Below, piece after piece: positions 7,658 through 14,718 of a stretch of 64,000 bases of DNA. The translations under genes and the position numbers were made by a program. The notes below the pieces were generated by a model that was given only the letters and a program-made list of their open reading frames with translations, searched no databases and was not told where the DNA came from. Every line of letters begins with the position of its first letter. Position 1 is the first letter of the stretch. Origin of the DNA: PALSA-555 sp963731625 (GTDB lineage Bacteria > Actinomycetota > Acidimicrobiia > IMCC26256 > PALSA-555); NCBI GenBank assembly GCA_963731625.1, contig CAVSWH010000001.1, positions 682,001 to 746,000 on the forward strand, in the 5' to 3' direction.

Positions 7658-8053
7658 GTGGATGGCGCGCCCGACACACGAGACCAGCCGGGCGCGCCGG
7701 CTCGGCGAGGCGGGTACCCACCCTTCCAGCTATACGAGGGCCTCCACGACGAGGCCCTCGACGCGGCGCTGACGCGCTACTGCGTGACGACGACGGGACC
7801 GGTCGTCGTCGAGGTGTCCGACCCCGCCGGCCCCACGGCCGGCGACGCGGCGCTGCTCGCTCGGATGGGTCGCCGGCTCGCAGCGTTCGGCCGGGCGCTC
7901 GTCGTCGAGGGACCGCACGCAGTCCAGCACGCGACCTTCGGCGGCGCGGCGGCGGCGCGGCGGCGCGACGATCGCCACCCAATTCGGCGTCGCGACGCCG
8001 CCGCGTCGGCGCGCTCGACACCGGCGACAGACGCCGGAGCATGTCCGCGATGA
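7658..8053 (+). CDS. STAS-like domain protein (weakly supported)
   Basis: A 131-residue frame whose middle part resembles a STAS/anti-sigma-factor-antagonist domain: HDEALDAALTRYCVTTTGPV, then VVVEVSDPAGPTAGDAALLA at the place of the usual DLSGVTFIDSTGL strand-loop, then RLAAFGRALVVEGPHAVQ. The phosphorylatable Ser/Thr position is occupied by a Thr (PTAGD). The C-terminal 40 residues are Arg/Ala-rich and look like read-through in a shifted frame, so a small indel near 7945 is possible. The start is a GTG at 7658 without a strong ribosome-binding site, 36 nt after box C. Its stop overlaps the ATG of the next Usp gene at 8050 (ATGA). Confidence 0.5.
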   Translation: MDGAPDTRDQPGAPARRGGYPPFQLYEGLHDEALDAALTRYCVTTTGPVVVEVSDPAGPTAGDAALLARMGRRLAAFGRALVVEGPHAVQHATFGGAAAARRRDDRHPIRRRDAAASARSTPATDAGACPR

Positions 8054-8541
8054 CCGCGCGGATCGTCGTCGGCGTCGACAACTCGGAGGGCGCTCACGCC
8101 GCGCTCCGCTGGGCGCTGCTCGAAGGGGCGCACCGTCACGTCCCAGTCACCGTGCTGCACGCCTACCACCTCGACATCGCTTGGATCGACCGGGGCGACA
8201 TCGAGCGGTGGACGACGATGGAGCAGCACTCGGCAGAGGTGACGCTCGCGCACATCCTCGAAGACGCGACGTTTCCACCCGGCGTCGTCCTCGAGGCGCG
8301 CGTGGTCGACGGCACTCCCGCCGAGGTGCTCATCGCGGCGAGCGAGACCGCCGCGCTGCTCGTCGTCGGCTCGCGCGGGCGCGGGCGGCTGACCGGGCTC
8401 CTCTTTGGCTCGGTGAGCCAGCGCTGCGTCGAGCGGGGCCGCTGCCCGGTCGTCGTCGTGCCCACCGCGCAGGAGGTCGTCCGGCGCGACGCGCTGGGAC
8501 CCTCCGCCGTGGGGGTGGCGCCGGGGCGAGCGGCCTCGTGA
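8050..8541 (+). CDS. Universal stress protein (UspA family)
   Basis: A second UspA-domain protein, about 163 residues. The N-terminus reads MTARIVVGVDNSEGAHAALR, and the ATP-binding loop is VVGSRGRGRLTGLLFGSVSQ followed by RCPVVVVP. It resembles the protein at 7099 but has its own sequence (no recent duplication). Two starts are possible, ATG 8041 and ATG 8050; I prefer 8050 because it overlaps the preceding stop as ATGA and lies 10 nt from a GGAG, while 8041 lies only one base from it. It ends 24 nt before the response-regulator gene. Confidence 0.9.
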   Translation: MTARIVVGVDNSEGAHAALRWALLEGAHRHVPVTVLHAYHLDIAWIDRGDIERWTTMEQHSAEVTLAHILEDATFPPGVVLEARVVDGTPAEVLIAASETAALLVVGSRGRGRLTGLLFGSVSQRCVERGRCPVVVVPTAQEVVRRDALGPSAVGVAPGRAAS

Positions 8542-8551
8542 GCGAAGTCCC

Positions 8552-8557
8552 TACACT
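8552..8557 (+). promoter_or_regulatory. -10 element TACACT before the response regulator
   Basis: TACACT lies 8 nt before the GTG at 8566, the spacing expected for a leaderless message. The bases just upstream (GCGAAGTCCC, 8541-8550) look like a diverged half of the DosR-like box (GGGACTTCGC on the other strand), so autoregulation is possible but weakly supported. Confidence 0.4.
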
Positions 8558-8565
8558 CCGGTGCC

Positions 8566-9222
8566 GTGAGCGACGCGACGCGCGTCTTCCTGCTCGACGA
8601 TCACGAGGTCGTGCGCCGCGGGCTGCGTGACCTGCTCGAAGCCGAGGACGATCTCGTCGTCACGGGCGAGGCGGGCACGGCCGAGGAGGCGCTCCGCCGG
8701 ATCCCGGCGACGCGCCCCGACGTCGCGGTGCTCGACGTCCGCCTCCCGGACGGCAACGGCGTCGAGGTGTGCCGCGAGGTTCGCGCCCGGCACCCCGAGG
8801 TCCGGTGCCTGATCCTCACCTCGTTCGCCGACGACGACGCCCTGTTTCAGGCGATCATGGCGGGCGCGTCCGGCTACGTGCTCAAGCAGGTCAAGGGCGT
8901 CGACCTCGTCGACACCGTCCGTCGGGTGGCGGCCGGCGAGGCGCTGCTGGACCCGACGGTGACCGCACGGGTCCTCGAGCGGCTCCGCCGCGGCCCGGAC
9001 GCCGACCCACGCCTCGAGCAGCTCACCGGCCAGGAGCGGCGCATCCTCGACCTCATCGCCGAGGGGCTCACCAACCGTCAGATCGCGGCGCGTGTCCACC
9101 TGGCCGAGAAGACCGTGAAGAACTACGTGTCGAACCTGCTGACGAAGCTCGGCATGGAGCGCCGGACCCAAGCTGCCGTGTACGCCGCAGGTCTGCGCGA
9201 CACGGCGCCGCCCCGCGCGTAA
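8566..9222 (+). CDS. NarL/LuxR-type response regulator, DosR (DevR)-like
   Basis: A 218-residue two-domain regulator. The receiver domain has the acidic pair Asp11/Asp12, phospho-acceptor Asp57 in DVAVLDVRLPDGNG, Thr85 and Lys107. The C-terminal LuxR-type HTH spans about 150-215. Its recognition helix AEKTVKNYVSNLLTKLGMER is nearly identical to that of mycobacterial DosR, including Lys182, Lys185 and Asn186 (equivalent to DosR Lys179/Lys182/Asn183, which contact the GGGAC box). This fits the five GGGmCyTTCGnCCCT boxes nearby. The histidine-kinase gene starts 5 nt after its stop, so the two are an operon. Start is GTG at 8566. Confidence 0.95.
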   Translation: MSDATRVFLLDDHEVVRRGLRDLLEAEDDLVVTGEAGTAEEALRRIPATRPDVAVLDVRLPDGNGVEVCREVRARHPEVRCLILTSFADDDALFQAIMAGASGYVLKQVKGVDLVDTVRRVAAGEALLDPTVTARVLERLRRGPDADPRLEQLTGQERRILDLIAEGLTNRQIAARVHLAEKTVKNYVSNLLTKLGMERRTQAAVYAAGLRDTAPPRA

Positions 9223-9227
9223 TCGCC

Positions 9228-10370
9228 GTGTCCGACGAGCAGGAGGACCGCCCCGGGCTCGTGAGCGCCGACGACCGGCTGCGTCGGCTCCTCGACGCCG
9301 TGCTGAGCATCGCCGCGGGCTTGAGCCTGCCCGTCGTGCTCCACCAGATCGTCGAGTCGGCGTGCGAGCTCGTCGGCGCCCGGTACGGCGCACTCGGCGT
9401 CATCGGTGACGACCAGAACCTCGTCGAGTTCATCACCGTCGGGGCGAACGAGGAGACGGTCGAAGCCATCGGCCACTACCCGGAGGGACGCGGGATCCTC
9501 GGGGTGCTGATCACCGACCCGCGTCCGTTGCGCCTCGGCGATCTCGCCGCGCATCCCGCCTCGTACGGTTTCCCGGACCACCACCCGCCGATGCACTCCT
9601 TCCTCGGCGTCCCCGTGCGCGTCGGCCACGAGGTGTTCGGCAACCTGTATCTCTGCGAGAAGCGCGACGCCGCCGAGTTCGGCGAGGACGACGAGGCACT
9701 GATCGTGTCGCTCGCGGCGATGGCCGCGGTCGCGATCGACAACGCCAGGCTCCACGAGCGCCTCGAGGACCTCGCGGTCCTGCGCGACCGGGAGCGCATC
9801 GCTCGGGACCTGCACGACAAGGTCATCCAGCGCCTGTTCGCCACCGGGCTGTCGCTGCAGGCCCTGGTCCAGCGGTTCGACGGTCCGGTCCCGGACCAGC
9901 TCGGCCACGCCATCGACGAGCTCGACGCGACGATCGCCGAGATCCGCAACGCGATCTTCAGTCTCCAGGGCCGGACGGCCGATCGGACGAACCTCAGCGC
10001 CGCGATCCTCCAGCTGGTCGACGAGATCACCCAGCCCGCCGGGCTGGAACCAAACGTGCGCATCGACGGGCCGTTGTCGTCGCTCCTCACCCCGGCGATC
10101 GGCGACGAGCTGCTCGTCGTCCTGGGCGAGGCGCTCGTGAACGTCGTCCGCCACGCCGGGGCGGGCCACGTGCGCATCTCGGTGCACGCCGACGCGCGTC
10201 ATGTCGTGCTGCGCGTCGTCGACGATGGCCACGGACCGAAGGGCGACGGCGCGCCGGGTCATGGCCTCGCCAACCTGGAGATCCGTGCCCGTCGCCTGGG
10301 CGGCAGCTGCTCGATGACCGCCGACGCGGCGGAGACGACGCTCGAGTGGCGGGTCCCGCTGCCCGAGTGA
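9228..10370 (+). CDS. GAF-domain sensor histidine kinase, DosS/DosT (DevS)-like
   Basis: A 380-residue soluble kinase with one GAF domain (about 25-175), a HisKA_3 dimerisation domain (about 185-245) and an HATPase domain (about 290-380). The phospho-acceptor is His196 in RIARDLHDKVIQ; the ATP site shows GEALVNVVRHA (Asn305), VDDGHG and GHGLANLEIRAR. The GAF domain closely matches DosS GAF-A, including YGFPDHHPPMHSFLGVPV: His119 aligns with the proximal heme ligand of DosS (His149) and DosT. It may therefore bind heme and sense redox state, O2, NO or CO; this is inference. DosS and DosT have two GAF domains, this protein only one. Start is GTG at 9228. Confidence 0.93.
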   Translation: MSDEQEDRPGLVSADDRLRRLLDAVLSIAAGLSLPVVLHQIVESACELVGARYGALGVIGDDQNLVEFITVGANEETVEAIGHYPEGRGILGVLITDPRPLRLGDLAAHPASYGFPDHHPPMHSFLGVPVRVGHEVFGNLYLCEKRDAAEFGEDDEALIVSLAAMAAVAIDNARLHERLEDLAVLRDRERIARDLHDKVIQRLFATGLSLQALVQRFDGPVPDQLGHAIDELDATIAEIRNAIFSLQGRTADRTNLSAAILQLVDEITQPAGLEPNVRIDGPLSSLLTPAIGDELLVVLGEALVNVVRHAGAGHVRISVHADARHVVLRVVDDGHGPKGDGAPGHGLANLEIRARRLGGSCSMTADAAETTLEWRVPLPE

Positions 10371-10380
10371 TCCGGATCTC

Positions 10381-10395
10381 GGGACTTTCGCCCCT
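10381..10395 (+). promoter_or_regulatory. DosR-like box D (GGGACTTTCGCCCCT)
   Basis: Lies 37-51 bp upstream of the ATG at 10432, immediately after the kinase gene stop. This is the copy closest to the common pattern of all five boxes. Confidence 0.65.
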
Positions 10396-10431
10396 GCACC
10401 CGCCGCCGGGGTCATGCGATCGTGACGCGGC

Positions 10432-10896
10432 ATGTTCGTCCGCGACTTCATCGCCATCGAGCAGCCCTTCGAGTCGGTGGCGCCGCAGCTCCTGCAGGAC
10501 GCCGCCTGGCTCGAGCCGATCGCGTACGACGCCATCGTCGAGGCCATCGGCACGCTGCGAGCCCTGAATCCCGGTCAGCCCCTGACGCTGGACGTGGCGC
10601 CGGTCACCGTGCACTGCGCCCGCGGCCCGGTCCGAATCCGCGACGACACGCTCGTGATGCCGTTGCGCTGGGACACGAACGTCCCCGCCGAGGTGCTGCC
10701 GGCGCTCACGAGCGACCTCGAGGTGGTCCCGCTCGGCCGCGACCGCTCCCAGGTCGTGATGAACGCCACCTACCGGCGCACCGGCGCGCCCGACCACACG
10801 ACCCGACGCGCCGTGGACACCGGGGTGCGCGTCTTCCTCCAGGGACTCGCGTCCAAGCTCCGCCGCGGCGCGTCGAGCGCCCGACCGGCGCGCTGA
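10432..10896 (+). CDS. Unknown protein, paralogue 1 of a tandem pair
   Basis: A 154-residue soluble protein of no family I can name. Features are the N-terminal MFVRDFIAIEQPFESVAPQL, a central TLVMPLRWDTNVPAEVLPAL and a C-terminal VDTGVRVFLQGLASKLRR. It aligns by eye over most of its length with the protein at 11045-11551 (same strand pattern MPLxWxxN / IPLAWKAA, then a TY or DY turn, then V...FLQGLA or LQGFLA helix), so the two are diverged paralogues. The fold might be SRPBCC/START-like with a long C-terminal helix; that is a guess. Box D sits 37 bp upstream. Confidence 0.8.
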   Translation: MFVRDFIAIEQPFESVAPQLLQDAAWLEPIAYDAIVEAIGTLRALNPGQPLTLDVAPVTVHCARGPVRIRDDTLVMPLRWDTNVPAEVLPALTSDLEVVPLGRDRSQVVMNATYRRTGAPDHTTRRAVDTGVRVFLQGLASKLRRGASSARPAR

Positions 10897-10975
10897 GACG
10901 GGAGGCGCCCCGATCCCGGGCTCGCGCCGCCGCGACGCCACACGCGCCTGCTCGACCGCGCCGCCGCGCCGTCCC

Positions 10976-10990
10976 GGGACCTTCGCCCCT
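10976..10990 (+). promoter_or_regulatory. DosR-like box E (GGGACCTTCGCCCCT)
   Basis: Lies 55-69 bp upstream of the ATG at 11045, within the 148-bp gap between the two paralogous unknown genes. It differs from box D at one base (C for T at the sixth position). Confidence 0.65.
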
Positions 10991-11044
10991 AGCCGGCTGC
11001 CCGCAATCGATGCACTGTTGGGTTCAGCGAGGGAGGAGGCCGCC

Positions 11045-11551
11045 ATGCGCCACATGGTCGATCTCACGGAACGGATCCGCGGCCACTACGAGCAGGTCCC
11101 GGCGATCCTGCGCCTCGACGTCGAGCACATCATCCGCGAGCCGCTCGAGGAGCTCCGGGTCGCGGTCGGCCACAGCTCCGTCGGTCGACGCGTCGAGGCA
11201 CACGTCGGGCCGCTGCACCCCGTCGGCCCCCCACGCGGCCGGTCTCCGCGCACCGTCGAGATCCCGCTGGCGTGGAAGGCCGCCGAGCACGCCCGGCTCT
11301 TCCCGACGATGCACGGAGTCCTCAGCCTCACGGGCGGTGGTCCCCACACGATCGAGCTCCGCCTGTCCGGCGACTACACGACGCCGTTGGGTCCCGTCGG
11401 CGCCCTGGCCGACCGGGTCGCGGGCCACGACGCGGTCACGGCGTCGCTGCAGGGCTTCCTGGCCGAGGTCGGCCGGCGGCTCGACGACGCGATCCGCCAG
11501 CACGCGCCGGCGCCGACGAGGGGCCGCGGCCAGCTCGAGCGCTCGCCGTGA
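11045..11551 (+). CDS. Unknown protein, paralogue 2 of a tandem pair
   Basis: A 168-residue soluble protein related to the one at 10432-10896. The N-terminus is MRHMVDLTERIRGHYEQVPA, a central strand region reads TVEIPLAWKAAEHARLFP, and the C-terminal helix is ASLQGFLAEVGRRLDDAI. ATG 11045 is chosen because GAGGGAGGAGG precedes it at good spacing; an upstream in-frame GTG at 11018 would precede this site. Box E lies 55 bp upstream, so both paralogues have their own DosR-like box. No catalytic motif is visible. Confidence 0.83.
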   Translation: MRHMVDLTERIRGHYEQVPAILRLDVEHIIREPLEELRVAVGHSSVGRRVEAHVGPLHPVGPPRGRSPRTVEIPLAWKAAEHARLFPTMHGVLSLTGGGPHTIELRLSGDYTTPLGPVGALADRVAGHDAVTASLQGFLAEVGRRLDDAIRQHAPAPTRGRGQLERSP

Positions 11552-11586
11552 GCACGCGGCCGTCCACCACGAGAGGAGCCGCGACC

Positions 11587-12252
11587 ATGCTGAGCGCCCC
11601 GCACGACCCGCCGGGGCCGGGTGACCTCGGACGCCGCATCGCGCACCGGCGCCGCGAGCTCGACCTCAGCCGCGAGGAGCTCGCCCACCGGAGCGGCATG
11701 TCGGTCGGCTACCTCAAGGCCCTCGAGCAGCGGCCCTCGCAGCCGACGACTCATGCCGTGCTGCGGCTCGCCGCTGCACTGGACACGACCGCGGGGGCGC
11801 TGCTCGGCATGGACAGCGACCGGACGTCGAGTCACGGACCGGGGGACGCCCGTCCGCTCCTGGAGGTGCTCGGCCCCGAGGAGGCCCGGCGCCTGCTCGG
11901 CGGCGAGGGCGTCGGCCGCGTGGTGCTCGACACCGACGACCGCGGACCCGTGGCGATCCCCGTGAACTACCGGGTGCTCGGCGGGGCGATCGTGCTCCGC
12001 ACGGCGGCGAACTCGACCCTGGCCCGCACCGCGGGCAACCGGGTGGGCTTCGAGGTCGATCACCTCGACGCCGCGTTCACCCGCGGATGGAGCGTGCTCG
12101 TCACCGGCCGCCTGGACCGGGTCACGGACCCGGGTACGGCTCGCGAGCTGACCGCTCACGGCGCCCGGCCCTGGGCCGGCGGTGACCGTCCGGTCGTGCT
12201 GCGCATCGACCCGACGGCGATGACGGGTCGGCGGATCTCGCCTCGCTGGTAG
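11587..12252 (+). CDS. XRE-type HTH fused to a pyridoxamine 5'-phosphate oxidase-like (PPOX) domain
   Basis: A 221-residue two-domain protein. Residues 14-70 are an XRE/Cro HTH (LGRRIAHRRRELDLSREELA, then SGMSVGYLKALEQRPSQP). Residues about 93-221 are a split-barrel flavin/F420-binding PPOX domain: LLGGEGVGRVVLDTDDRGPV, VAIPVNYRVLGGAIVLRTAA, then VGFEVDHLD and GWSVLVTGRLDRV. Proteins of this architecture occur in actinobacterial stress loci and may be flavin- or F420-dependent redox-sensing regulators; this is not proven. ATG 11587 follows GAGAGGAG. It starts 35 nt after the second paralogue and may be co-transcribed from box E. Confidence 0.88.
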   Translation: MLSAPHDPPGPGDLGRRIAHRRRELDLSREELAHRSGMSVGYLKALEQRPSQPTTHAVLRLAAALDTTAGALLGMDSDRTSSHGPGDARPLLEVLGPEEARRLLGGEGVGRVVLDTDDRGPVAIPVNYRVLGGAIVLRTAANSTLARTAGNRVGFEVDHLDAAFTRGWSVLVTGRLDRVTDPGTARELTAHGARPWAGGDRPVVLRIDPTAMTGRRISPRW

Positions 12253-12264
12253 GTCGGGCGCGGG

Positions 12265-13077
12265 CTACACGAGGTCGCGCCGCTCGAGCCACCGCCGCGC
12301 CAGCCCGATCAGCACGACCGCGGCGACCAGCAGCACCACGACGTTCGTGACGTCGACCCGTCCGTTGGGCTCGAGGGGCGTGTAGTAGCCGAAGGGCGTC
12401 ACTCGCGCCGCCCACGCCAGGGGGTGCCACAGCAGCGCGAGGAAGTTGACGAGGTACGCGAGCGACGCCACGCCGACCGTCACCGCGAGCGCGTGCCCGC
12501 GGGTGTGCGACGCCGCCGAGGCCGCGAACGCCACGGCGCCGAAGAACGCGGCCAGCGGCAGGTAGGCCACGCCGATGCGCACGAACAGCGTGGGCGAGAC
12601 GCCACGGAGGTCGTGGGTGAGCGTCGTCCCGATCCAGGAGCCGACGAGCGCGGCGAGCACCACCATCACCTGCGCGCCCGCCCACAGCCCGAGCCGGCTG
12701 TCGAACAGCGTCGTGCGGTGCAGCGGGCGGGTGTACAGCAGATCGACTCGACCGGTCTCGATGTCGCCCGCCACCGACGCCGTCCCGATGCTGATCCCGA
12801 CGGTCAGGGTCAGCACGAGGAACAGGGGGTGCACGAAGCCGAAGCCGACGTAGTTCGACGGCGTGAAGATGTTGATGCCGCGGCCGCCGGCGAACGCCGA
12901 GAAGAACGCCGGCTGGTTCTTCCCGAAGCTCTGGGCCAGGCCCGCGGCGCCGCCGAGGGCCGTGTACGTGCCGGCGAGCGCGAGCTCGAACACCAGCGCG
13001 CCGGCGGCGAGCGCCAGCAGGGTCCGGCGCCGGGTGCGGAGCTCGGCAACCACGAGCGCGGTCGACGCCGAGCTCAC
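12265..13077 (-). CDS. ABC-2 type transporter permease
   Basis: A 270-residue integral membrane protein with about six TM helices: ALAAGALVFELALAGTYTAL, FVHPLFLVLTLTVGISIGTA, VMVVLAALVGSWIG, YLPLAAFFGAVAFAASAASH, VTVGVASLAYLVNFLALLWH and NVVVLLVAAVVLIGLARRW. The loop GDIETGRVDLLYTRPLHRTT is typical of ABC-2 exporters of the NatB/EcsB kind. GTG at 13077 overlaps the ATPase gene stop by 4 nt, so the two form one transporter. Substrate unknown; drug, lipid or peptide export is the usual role. It ends 12 nt from the convergent HTH-PPOX gene. Confidence 0.88.
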   Translation of the reverse strand: MSSASTALVVAELRTRRRTLLALAAGALVFELALAGTYTALGGAAGLAQSFGKNQPAFFSAFAGGRGINIFTPSNYVGFGFVHPLFLVLTLTVGISIGTASVAGDIETGRVDLLYTRPLHRTTLFDSRLGLWAGAQVMVVLAALVGSWIGTTLTHDLRGVSPTLFVRIGVAYLPLAAFFGAVAFAASAASHTRGHALAVTVGVASLAYLVNFLALLWHPLAWAARVTPFGYYTPLEPNGRVDVTNVVVLLVAAVVLIGLARRWLERRDLV

Positions 13078-13970
13078 GGCTGCTGACCCTTGTAGAGATC
13101 GAGGAACACGTCCTCGAGCGTCGCCGGCTGCACGAGGACGTCCTCGACGGTCTCGTCGGCGAGCACGGCGCGCAGCAGGTCCGGTCGGTGTCCCGGGACG
13201 AGCGCCTCGAGGCGCCGGTCGTGCAGCTCGGGCGCCTGCAGCCCCGGTGGGATCGACGCCGGGGCGTGGCGATAGCGCACCGTGAGTCGGCGGGGCGCGC
13301 GCGCCAGCACGCGGCTGGTGGGCTCGTGCACGAGCACGCGGCCCGACTGGATCATGGCCAGCCGGTCGCAGACGGCCTCGACCTCGGCGAGCGCGTGCGA
13401 CGAGAGGACCACGGCACACCCGCGACGGGCGAGCTCGACCACGAGGTCCTCGAAGTTGTGGTGGGCGAAGGGGTCGAGCCGGTTCGCCGGCTCGTCCATG
13501 ATCACCAGGTCCGGGCGGTGTTGCACCGCTTGCACGATCGCGAGCTTCTGGCGCATCCCCGACGAGTAGGCCCCCACCGCCCTGTCGAGGTCCGTCTCGT
13601 CGAGGGCCATGCGGTCGAGCGCCCACGCGTGGTCGGGCACCGCCGCGCCCTGCAGCCGGGCGAGCAGTTCGAGGTTCTCCCGTCCGGTCAGCGCCGGATA
13701 GAAGGCGGGGTCGGCCGGCATGAAGCCGACGCGGCGCCGGGCCGTGGCGTCGGCGACGGAGATGCCGAACAGGCGCGCGTCACCGCTCGTCGGTCGGAGG
13801 ACGCCAACGAGGAGTCGCAGCAGCGTCGTCTTCCCGGCACCGTTGGGCCCGAGCAGCCCGGTGCGGGTCCCCTGCTCGACGACGAGGTCGACGCGGTCGA
13901 TCCCGACGATGGGTCCGTAGCGCTTCGTGACCTCGCGACACTCGATCGGCGGTGCGGGCGTCGTGGGCAT
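13074..13970 (-). CDS. ABC transporter ATP-binding protein
   Basis: A ~298-residue ATPase that pairs with the permease next to it. Visible motifs are Walker A GLLGPNGAGKTTLLRLL, the signature YSSGMRQKLAIV, Walker B DLVIMDEPANRLDP and the H-loop VLSSHALAEVE. The D-loop reads ANRLDP where TNGLDP or TSGLDP is usual, a mild deviation. A C-terminal region of about 90 residues with a DUF4162-like end (VEDVLVQPATLEDVFLDLYK) follows. I place the start at ATG 13970; an alternative at 13988 adds six residues. Confidence 0.9.
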   Translation of the reverse strand: MPTTPAPPIECREVTKRYGPIVGIDRVDLVVEQGTRTGLLGPNGAGKTTLLRLLVGVLRPTSGDARLFGISVADATARRRVGFMPADPAFYPALTGRENLELLARLQGAAVPDHAWALDRMALDETDLDRAVGAYSSGMRQKLAIVQAVQHRPDLVIMDEPANRLDPFAHHNFEDLVVELARRGCAVVLSSHALAEVEAVCDRLAMIQSGRVLVHEPTSRVLARAPRRLTVRYRHAPASIPPGLQAPELHDRRLEALVPGHRPDLLRAVLADETVEDVLVQPATLEDVFLDLYKGQQP

Positions 13971-14044
13971 CGCGGCAGTCCAGCACAACCGGTCGTCGAC
14001 CTCGGGCGCCGCGCCGACGAGGCCCGTGCCTCAGGCCTGGCGTG

Positions 14045-14551
14045 TCACGTTTCGTGCGTGTCGAAGACCCATCGGGTCGGCGAGCCCTCGAAGTCGTCCG
14101 AGCGCAGCGCGAACACGCGGCTCGGCGAGAGCCGAAAGCACGCGTTCTCGAGGAAGAACGCCTCGGGGTAGCTCACCTCGTACTTCGCGTTGACCCGCGC
14201 CGCGAAGGCGCCGACGGCCGCCGCGTCAGTGATGCGGCGTGCGGCGCCCTCGACGACGACCGGCGACAGCGCATCGTCGGTCGTGGCGACCGCGGCCGGG
14301 TTGCGCTCGAGGTTGCGCGTCTTGCGTGAGCCGGGGCTGCAGCTCCACCACAGGCCGTCGTCGCCCCAGACGCCCCACACCGGGGTGACGTGGGGCCTTC
14401 CGTCCGGCCAGACGGTGGCGAGCCAGTAGTCGTGCGAGCCGACCAGGCGCTCGCGCGCCCATGACCAGGCGAGCAGGCCCTCGCTCGAGGCCGAGATCCC
14501 GTACCCCGGCATGAAGGGGCGCGCCGCGGGCGGCCCCTCATCACTGGCCAC
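14045..14551 (-). CDS. Pyridoxamine 5'-phosphate oxidase family protein
   Basis: A 168-residue PPOX split-barrel protein, probably binding FMN or F420. The diagnostic strand pair is LVGSHDYWLATVWPDGRPHV then TPVWGVWGDDGLWWSC, with SRKTRNLERNPAAVATTDD forming the phosphate-contact region and VVVEGAARRITD following. Many actinobacterial relatives are F420-dependent quinone or biliverdin reductases, but the substrate cannot be read from sequence. I chose GTG at 14551 because GAGAGGA lies 9 nt upstream; GTG 14569 and ATG 14512 are alternatives. Confidence 0.85.
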   Translation of the reverse strand: MASDEGPPAARPFMPGYGISASSEGLLAWSWARERLVGSHDYWLATVWPDGRPHVTPVWGVWGDDGLWWSCSPGSRKTRNLERNPAAVATTDDALSPVVVEGAARRITDAAAVGAFAARVNAKYEVSYPEAFFLENACFRLSPSRVFALRSDDFEGSPTRWVFDTHET

Positions 14552-14718
14552 GACCCGGCATCCTCTCACCCGCGCGTCGCGGCGCCTCGCCGTGCGACGC
14601 CGACCTCGCCGGCCGCGCCTCCCGGTACCCTCGATGGATCGATCGCTCGTTTCAGCTCATCTGCGAGATCGAGCCGCCCACGCGCCCCGATCTGCGCCAT
14701 GTTCGCCACCAGATCGGC

